Shown here: in pieces, positions 56,985 through 64,000 of the stretch | How the letters are laid out: every line of letters starts with the position of its first letter | How positions within the stretch are numbered: the stretch's first letter is position 1 | DNA from: Eucommia ulmoides | Lineage: Eukaryota > Streptophyta > Magnoliopsida > Garryales > Eucommiaceae | Assembly: GCA_016647705.1 (NCBI GenBank) | Contig: CM028333.1 | Span: 12,421,616 to 12,485,615 of the forward strand | DNA: 64,000 bases | Direction: 5' to 3' | The notes under the pieces: model-generated | Databases searched by the model: none | What the model saw: the letters and a program-made list of their open reading frames with translations, nothing else | What the model was told of the DNA's origin: nothing | Translations under genes and position numbers: made by a program

Positions 56985-58742
56985 TGAAAGGAATTTAAGG
57001 AGCTAAACTCTTCAATTTTGACTGGAACTGCAGGTTTTGCTGATACTGAAAATTGATTGAGGAGCATAAGGCACGCATTTGAGGCGAAAGGCATCACTGA
57101 TGACAGTCGAGTTCCTCTAACTAAAAGGAAAAGCCGAACATTGGTTAGAGAAAATAAAGCGATTAATTTCAATTCCAAACCATGAGATCACTTGGGATCA
57201 ATTTGTGGCAGTATTTAATGAAAAATATTTTCCTGAATACTACCAATTCGAGATGAAAGAAGAATTCATACTACTGAGACATGGGAAGATATCAGTTCTA
57301 CAGTATGAAATTAAATTCAGTGCTTTGTCTCGATTTGTCCCTGACTTGTAAAAACCGATAAGGCAAGATGTTAAAGATTCTAAAAATGACTAGATTTGCA
57401 AATATGTTCAAGATTAACAAGTTGGCACTGAACTCATAAATGCAACAAAATTAATAGAGAAAGATGTGTAGAAAGCCGCCGAGAATCGTGGATAATACAA
57501 GAAAAACATATTTGAGCTATCTAGCAGATACCCGGGTGGCACATCTCGAGAATCTAGCCCTAGACCTCAGTTTTCTCGAGTTTCGATAATCAACTAGTCA
57601 GCCATGTGTCGAGGATAATGGGAATCATATTCAAGGCGGCAACAGAATGTACTTGAATAGAGTTCAAGTCAGCAAAGGCAAGATAGGGGTCAAATGTCTA
57701 GCTGAGTTGGGATAGCCGTATGCTATCAATGTGGAACATCAGATCACTTCGTTAGAGACTTTTCCGTCATCGTCCCAATATGTTATCGTTGTTATGAGTC
57801 GGGTCACGCATCTCCATATTGTCTTAAACCTGCCGCTACACCTACACTTTCTGTGAGCAATGTAGGCAGTGTTGGGCCCTAGCGGTGTTCAAGGACGAGG
57901 TAGAAGATCATCCAATAGACCTGTAACTTAAAGGCATATTTGCTACTACCTAGAGAGATGCTCAAGCTACCCCAAATGTGGTTATAGGTATTATATGTCA
58001 TTATGCGATAGAGATGCGTATGCACTTATTGATCCAGATTCCACTCATTCATTTATTTCTGTGACACTCATGATGCATGTGGAAAGGTTCCTTACTCCTC
58101 TTCCATATAGTATTATTATTTTAACCTTCTGAGTGAGTCAGTGTTAATCAATAGTGTTTACAAAAGTAGTCTACTTCGCATTAGTAATAGAGAAATATAA
58201 GTAGATCTATTACCCCTGAATATTCACGATTTTGATGTGATACTAGGTATAAATTTATTATCTGCCTATTATGCCACCGTCGATTGTTTTAGAAATGAAG
58301 TTTCTTTACGAGTCCAAGGCGCGTCAGAGTTTGTGTTTTTGAGGGATAGAATCATTACCCATGTCAATTTGATTTCAATCCTAAAGGTCAAAAAATTATT
58401 AAAGAAGAAATGTCAGGGATATTTAGCGCGTATGCTTGACACCAGTCAGTATGAGGTACAGTTGGTAGATATGCCAATTATCAGGGATTATCCCGATATA
58501 TTCTAAGAAGAATTGTCATGATTTTTAATAAATAGGGAAATTAAATTCACTATCAAATCACTTCCAGGTATGTCCCTTATATCAATTCCACCATATCCTG
58601 AGGTACCTATCGAGCTGAAAGAACTAAAACTTCAGTTGTAAGATTATTTAAACCGTGGATTTATCAAAGCAAGTGTTTCTCCGTGGGGAGCACCAGTACT
58701 ATTTATAAGGAAGAAAGATGGCACTCTAAGAATGGCATGCCC
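56985..58742 (+). pseudogene. element G gag, protease and start of reverse transcriptase
   Basis: Gag core runs about 57040-57350 (ADTEN, GKAEHWLEKIKR-like, ITWDQFVAVFNEKYFPEYY, EFILLRHGKISVLQYEIKF). Two zinc knuckles follow at 57727-57830: the first, CYQCGTSDHFVRDF, has lost its last Cys; the second, CYRCYESGHASPYC, is intact. The protease site reads LIDPDSTHSFIS (58025), the normal D-x-G changed to D-x-D, with the later ILGINLLSAYYATVDC (58240). Reverse transcriptase begins [42 protein letters not shown] (58500-58720) and is cut off at 58742. This motif set is that of plant chromoviruses (Tekay/Del-like). Stops are frequent. Confidence 0.85.
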
Positions 58743-58744
58743 CT

Positions 58745-59877
58745 GTGCTATGCTCCGCAATGGTTGAACAAAGTCTCAAACACCTCAAAAATACTCCAAC
58801 AGTAACATAACAGCTCCAGAAAATACTCACTTTAGAGTCCCCAATTTTTTGAACTCTTTCTCAACACTAGGGACCGGGAGGGCTACTGATGGATGTGAAC
58901 ATGGTCACTCCAACGCACCCAATTAAAAGCCTCCACGTGTGCTCAATTCCCTACAAAATTCGAAGTTCAAAGCGCACCAAAAGCTTATGTGTAAGAAATA
59001 TGCCAAGAAATGAAGTTTCTTCAGCAATACCAATCACCCCGAAGGGCTCGACGCTGCATGGGGTGATCCGCAAGTCATCACCAAGATGGGCAACCGCTCC
59101 TCATCTCGGTGTTCTCCATCGGTGCAACACCCATCCGTCCGGGTAGGGCAATAACTCACCTCCTCATCCCGGCTGTAGCAGGGCAATGTTCTCCTCCGTT
59201 TGTCCCCAAGCTACGTCGATTTTCCACCTTTTGATTACCCCAAAGTATTCCACATTACCCGAAAATATCTATAATCATTATTATGGCTCTATTCCTCAAT
59301 AAAAATATTTCCCAATGCCTTCTAAATATGGACAAAACAAGAACCCCTTGTCATACCTCCATTGACTACAAACCAAGTGGCTACCATGATGTGATCAATT
59401 GAGGGGACATTAAACCCTTGCTTAGCTCCTAAACAAACCACCACTTTGCCTATAAAAAATAGAGCATACAATTGCTTAGAGGTAGGTGAATTTGGCTCAC
59501 TACTCTTACTCCACTCTTCTCGGCAACTCCATTATATATTCTTCACCCCGTACGCTGATTCTCACGCTGGAAGGGACATGCCGGGAAAACCCGGGAAGGT
59601 CCTTCGTGTAGGTTTCCAGGTGCTGATTCTTCCCAAAACTAATCAAATTTAAAGTACTAGTTTATCTCTTCAGGGATCATCGAGCCTTCTGTTCCCCCTC
59701 TTCCCGGTTTGAAAGGCTCCCGACCCCTTCCTGGAGTCGGGCTTCCCTTTCCTAGCCAGAGATTTCTCCACGGATAAGAAGCTATCCAGATCAAAGATCC
59801 CTATCTCGAAGCCCCCCAATATCTCCCAAGGCTGACCGGGCCATACAATTGGTGTCGACCAAAATTTGACATCAACA
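58745..59877 (+). mobile_element. family E-related 3' end and LTR inside element G
   Basis: The tract 58745-58886 resembles, inverted, the sequence just outside the polypurine tract at 48763-48880. Then comes GGGACCGGGAGGGCTAC and an LTR from TGATGGATGTGAACATGG (58887) to TTTGACATCAACA (59877). TATA box GCCTATAAAAAATAGAG at about 59448-59462. It replaces the rest of reverse transcriptase and RNase H of element G. Confidence 0.75.
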
Positions 59878-60526
59878 ATGCCGATTTTAAGAAAGATATC
59901 TTGGAAGAAACGCACAATTCAGCGTATGCAATACATCCAGGGAGCACCAAAATGTATCAAGATTTTGGAGAACATTATTGGTGGAATGGAATGAAACAAG
60001 AAATTACAGAATTTGTTGTTAGGTGTCTTATCTGTCAGCAAGTCAAGTCCAACACCAATGTCCAAGAAAGTTATTGCAGCCTTTACCTATCCCAAAATGA
60101 AAGTAGGAACATATCACTAAAGATTTTGTTTCGAGATTGCCCCGTACTCAAAAGGGACATAATTCTATTTGGGTGATTATTAATAAACATGCAATGTCTG
60201 CTTATTTTCTAGCTATAAAAACCATGAACTCCATGGACAAATATATAGAATTATATATTGATGAGATTATCAGATTGCATGGTGCGCCGGTTCCCATAAT
60301 GTTGGATAGTGATCCCAGATTTACATAAAAAATTTGGTATAGTCTATAGTCTGCTTTGGGTACCAAATTAAAATTCAGTACCGCTTTTCATCCTCAGACT
60401 GACGGTCAATCAAAGTGAACAATTCAGACATTGGAAGATATGTTGAGGGGTTGTGTTTTAGAATTTCCTAGTAGTTGGGATGATCATTTAACTTTGATGG
60501 AATTTGCCTATAACAATACCTATTAA
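59878..60526 (+). pseudogene. element G integrase fragment
   Basis: The frame resumes DFKKDILEETHNSAYAIHPG with the zinc-binding module (HPG...C-x2-C in VVRCLICQQVK, 59900-60050). The catalytic core follows: DFVSRLPRTQKGHNSIWV (first Asp at about 60132), MLDSDPRFT (second Asp, 60300), FHPQTDGQSK, then [20 protein letters not shown] (Glu at about 60435) and [10 protein letters not shown]. All three catalytic acidic positions remain, but frames are broken. It is cut at 60526 by a family D LTR, so the C-terminal domain is missing. Confidence 0.85.
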
Positions 60527-61400
60527 TGATGGTAAAATTTGGTCACCCCTAAATCACCCACTAAAGGCCTATATGTGGACCGACGTTCTAGACAAATTAG
60601 ACTAAATGGCCGACTAGGGGACGACCGACCAGAGGACAGCTGACCAAGGGTGGCCGAGCTCAGACCTCAATACCTGGTCAAGCTCAAACCTCAAAACCTA
60701 GCCGAGCTAAGACCTTGGACCTGATCAATCTCAAACCTCATGATCCGAGCTCTGAACAGAGGACAAAAGAGGACCAAGCAGATAAATCTGGGGGATTTTT
60801 GCATAGTGTCGACCAGAGCGTGTCGACCAAAGTCCTCCGACTAGAGATAGCCTACCAGAGTCCACCGACCAGAGTTCTCCGGACAAATCTCCTCAAAGGC
60901 AAATAAGCTCTCCTAATGGGCCAAAAAGCCTAAGCTCATCACTGTGCACTCTCCATGTCTATAAATACCAGAGCATTTCAATGCCCAAAAAAAGACTATG
61001 GTAATACCCAATCTCTAATTTGAAGTATATCAGCCCTTCTCTCCCAAGCGCTTATTCTCAAGCCGGAGGGATTTCACCTAGACAAGCCCCGGTGTGTTGT
61101 TATACAGGTTTACCTTAGAGCTCAACTCAAATTGGATAGACAGAGACCTAGGATCTCAGACATCTCTAAATGGGTTTACCAAAAAGGATAGAACTCAGGA
61201 CTTCTCTACTCCACCTCAGCACGAAAAAGACACATGTTCTCTAACCAAACCATACCGTTGGTGCGTACCAATTTTTAACATGAACAGTTTAGCAGCGTTT
61301 GTAAGAAGTGCACAAAAAACCTTCCTCGATTCATCAACTCCCTGCTCAGCTAAGACTTGATGTTCACAAGATTTGGTCAGATCATTTAACGAAGAGAACA
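60527..61400 (+). mobile_element. family D LTR
   Basis: Starts TGATGGTAAAATTTGGTCACC. TATA box TCTATAAATACCAGAG at 60958-60973, then AGCCGGAGGGATTTCACC (61062) like family C. U3 has about four 24-bp units built on CCGAGCTCAGACCTCAA (60654-60745) and shorter CCGACCAGAG repeats (60620-60880). The 3' end is not sharp. Confidence 0.7.
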
Positions 61401-61407
61401 AAATCCT

Positions 61408-62645
61408 GTGGTGAATATAAAACCGAACGTTCTCCCATTCAGAGAAATTTCGAGGGTCCCTAGGTCAGATGCTAGGGCCCCCATCCCCGCTGAGGAAGAT
61501 AATTTACCCTCCACAGGGCAGACGAACCCTTCTACATTGCCATCTGGAGCCTATATGTGGCAGACTTCCAGAGTCGCTAAAGCATTGAGGATAAACAACT
61601 TGGAACACCGCCTTGGCGAGTTCCAAAGCTACTTTCAAGTCCTCCACTCCAGCCTGCTACCAACCCCCGTCAAGGGGGGACCGACTCTCCAGACTGTAGG
61701 GCTAGAAGAGCACCCCAAGAGTCATAAGATCGCGTGATCCATTCCACTGGAAATGTGTTGAGAGCCTGACCTCAGCCTCATAAACAAGGAACGAGGGAGA
61801 GAGACTTAGATCCCCCTCCTGCCTCGGGCACGGCATCGCCACCCTCACAGGTGTGCCAGACTAAGGACCGTTCAAAGTCCCAGTCGGATAGAGCACCTAG
61901 CCATACAGTGCGATCCAAGCACAGGGTCCGCCATGTACGGGAGGTGGACTCCTATTCTCTGCCAACCAGAAGATAAAGTACCCGGGCAGCAGCTAGGCAG
62001 GTGAGGTTGCTGCCCAAAGGTAAAGTCGCTTCACCGATGTGGAAACGATTATCCACCAATTATAGGGCACGAGTGGAGCGACGGGACTCCCTACCGAGGT
62101 GAGTCCCCTTTCAGAGAGGACATCCTGGATGAGGTGGTGCCTTACATATTCACCCACCCCCCAGATGACTTCTTATGACAGGACCTTAAACCCGGTAGAT
62201 CATCTCTCCATCTTCAAGTCCCATATGTACATGCACACCGTATCCGTGGCTCTGAGGTGTAAGTCATTTTCGCTCACAAGTTTTCCAATCATGGTTTAAA
62301 GACTTGGCCCTAGCCTCAATCTCCACTTTCTTTTAGCTCGAGTAACTTTTCCTTGCTCAGTTCAGCCGCTCTCGACGAAGGCTGAAGACCATAACACATA
62401 TCCTCGCTCTCCAGTAGGAGCTCGAAGAGAACCTTGGTGACTACGTGGATAGATTTGAGAGAGAGTCAATTGCATGCAAGGACCTCTTAAACGTTGTAGC
62501 CTTGAACGCCTTCATCAATGGACTTAGGCATAGAAGGTTGTCCTATGACCTCTGCTCGAACCTTGCCCCCAATCTCCGTGCAGTTCTGGACCACGATACC
62601 CACTTCTACAATACCGACCTGAGGATCGCAGCCAGAAGAAAGTGA
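61408..62645 (+). pseudogene. family D gag
   Basis: Opening frame 61408-61737 (109 residues, hydrophilic, with RINNLEHRLGEFQSYFQ as a helix). After breaks, the gag core follows: PPDDFL-like, then SYDRTLNPVDHLSIFKSHMY (62160-62230), MHTVSVALRCKSF, a SRRRLKTITHILALQ-like segment, then NLGDYVDRFERESIACKDLL and VALNAFINGLRHRRLSYDL (62430-62550). This is the canonical order of plant Ty3/gypsy gag (nucleic-acid binding and capsid). About four frame breaks. No zinc knuckle or pol follows before the 78-bp array. Confidence 0.8.
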
Positions 62646-62984
62646 GAAGGGGTTATGAGTAAAGAAAAAAGAACATAAGGGCCCTGGCAAGGCATGGAGC
62701 TCGAAGAGGTTCCAAGAAGATAAGTCATGGAGCCCTGCCAAGCTCCACTTTTTGAGACGTCTTTGCTCGAATATCTCCAGAGAATAACACACTTAAAGCT
62801 CATCCGAGCTCAACTCCCAAATTGCTCGGTTATTCCCTGCTCGGCCATCCCCTGTTCGATAATCCCCTACTTGATCCGGACTCCCGAGTAGATCCTAGAG
62901 TCATTACCAATGGGAGACCTCTAGGCTTCATTCGAGCTCAAGCTTGAGTTCTACCACAACTGAAGACATGCTATAGAAGAGTGC

Positions 62985-63586
62985 TTCAAGTCAAGGATCG
63001 AGCACAGCACAGAGACGGAGCCAAGCAGTCATCTATCCCACCATGGATGGAGACGAGTAGCTTTCTAGCTTATCTACAAATGCGGTACAGAGACGAAGCT
63101 GAGCAGCCCTCCGTCCCACCATGGACTGAGTTGAGCAACCCTTCAGCTGTTCTACAAGCGAAGCTCAAAGGAGGATCCGAGCGGCCCTTCATCCCACCAT
63201 GGATGGAGACAAGCAGCCCTTCAGCCTATCTACAAATGCGACACAGAGGTAAAACCGAGCAACCCTTATTCCTACAATGGATAAAGTGGGACAGAGATGA
63301 GCAACCTTCTAGCCTATCTACAAGTGAAGCGCAGAGGCGAAGTCGAGAAACCATTCATCATTTCTACAAGTGTGGCACAGAGGTGGAGCCAAGAAACCCT
63401 CCATCCCACCACAAGCAAGGTCGAGCATCCCTCCAGTCGATCTACAAGTAAAGCTCTGGGGCGGAGCCGAGCAGCCCTCTGTCCCGCCATAGACGAGAAC
63501 AATCAACCCTCTAGTCGATCTACGAGTAAAGTATAGAGGTGGAGCCAAGCAGCCCTTCATCCTACCATAGATGAGAACGAGCTACC
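62985..63586 (+). repeat. 78-bp tandem array
   Basis: CCATGGA/CCATAGA anchors sit at 63041, 63119, 63197 and 63275, exactly 78 bp apart, with degenerate units to 63586. Because 78 is a multiple of three, a 156-codon frame (62981-63451) stays open and repeats about 26 residues (IPPWMETSS, PSAYLQMRHR). The family A LTR start interrupts the last unit. It may be U3 of a family C/D-type LTR rather than protein-coding. Confidence 0.85.
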
Positions 63587-64000
63587 TGATAGGTGTAGAA
63601 TACCTATCTAATTCTAAACCGAATTTTTTAGTTTTCCAGTATTTTATTTAAGTTTGAATATCTTTTTAGCTGTTTTTATTAGTCAGAAGTAGGGACATAA
63701 ACAATCGGCAAACTGAGTGAAATGGTGGAAAAAGCGGTAGCCAAAAGATAAAAAAAATGTGGTTTCAAAGAACAGCGCAAATCTGCCTAGGCGAAGTTTT
63801 CACCGCCTAGGCGAAAATCCATCAGAAAGTTACAAATGTTGAAATGTTGAAATCCGCCTAGGCGAAGTTTCCACCGCCTAGGCGGAAATCCGTCAGAACG
63901 TTAAAAGCGCTGAGAAGTTGAAATCCGCCTAGGCGAAGTTTCCACCGCCTAGGCAGAAATCCATTAGAAAGTTGCAACGGCTGAAATGTTGAAATCCACC
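63587..64000 (+). mobile_element. family A LTR, beginning (runs off window)
   Basis: Starts TGATAGGTGTAGAATACC, as the other family A LTRs do, but on the plus strand. A CTAAACCGAATTTTTTAG block is shared with their first 60 bp. The remaining LTR and any internal region are beyond the window. Confidence 0.85.
63785..64000. repeat. 71-bp repeats with paired CCGCCTAGGCGG palindromes
   Basis: Units begin at 63785, 63856 and 63927 (71 bp apart), with a fourth starting at the window end. Each has GCCTAGGCGAAGTTT followed by CACCGCCTAGGCGGAAATCC. The second contains the perfect 12-bp palindrome CCGCCTAGGCGG. Confidence 0.92.

Noticed and set aside
63785-64000. CRISPR-like array (repeats at regular 71-bp spacing)
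   Set aside because: Spacers are themselves similar, the setting is a plant LTR and there are no cas genes; it is a U3 tandem repeat.

Overview
This is a window of a plant nuclear genome, most likely an angiosperm. It has a spliced gene with plant-type short introns, a one-exon calmodulin-like gene, TATA boxes, CT-rich leaders and a very high load of plant-type transposable elements. I see no bacterial, viral or organellar genes and no tRNA or rRNA gene. Only three host genes are convincing. They are a small acidic/basic protein of unknown function (10607-10834, +), a five-exon SET-domain protein lysine methyltransferase of the Rubisco-LSMT-like family (12314-15657, -), and a four-EF-hand calmodulin-like protein (41098-41664, -).

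The rest is mainly nested LTR retrotransposons. I give the repeat families working letters. Left end (1-8244): LTRs of family C (80-bp repeats upstream of the TATA box), two partial family B LTRs, a Tat-like 5' LTR with primer site and gag, a 625-bp hAT-type element with 8-bp target duplication, and a family D LTR. Gene island (9000-15980): a MULE-type MITE with perfect 9-bp target duplication, then the small gene and the SET gene, which has a MITE-like insert in intron 1.

15985-37795 is best read as ONE Tat-like Ty3/gypsy element (family H, minus strand) shattered by later insertions. From left to right it holds the 3' LTR, polypurine tract, an extra ORF on the opposite strand, a spacer and the integrase. 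The extra ORF is cut by an unidentified insert (17.2-18.9 kb), by a 6.9-kb inverted-repeat structure of family B LTRs lying in one of its introns (19810-26716), and by a family A LTR element with target duplication GTTGC (26991-33507). The integrase is cut again at 36.0-37.4 kb and abuts an L1 LINE fragment (37796-39160). The family B palindrome was itself hit by a 2206-bp LTR (23210-25415, duplication ATATG), and the family A element by another family A LTR (29314-30960).

Right part: Ty1/copia gag-protease debris (44735-45905), a tandem array (46640-47610), a second Tat-like element (family E, 47613-54780, minus) with the same antisense extra ORF, a chromovirus-like gypsy element (G, 54783-60526, plus) interrupted by a family A solo LTR with perfect duplication TCAAG and by a family E LTR, then a family D element with gag (60527-62645), a 78-bp repeat array, and the start of another family A LTR running off the end.

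Two themes stand out. First, several unrelated LTR families carry tandem arrays in U3, upstream of the TATA box, and in families A and B the units are short GC-rich palindromes. Second, two independent Tat-like elements keep an intron-containing ORF antisense to pol.
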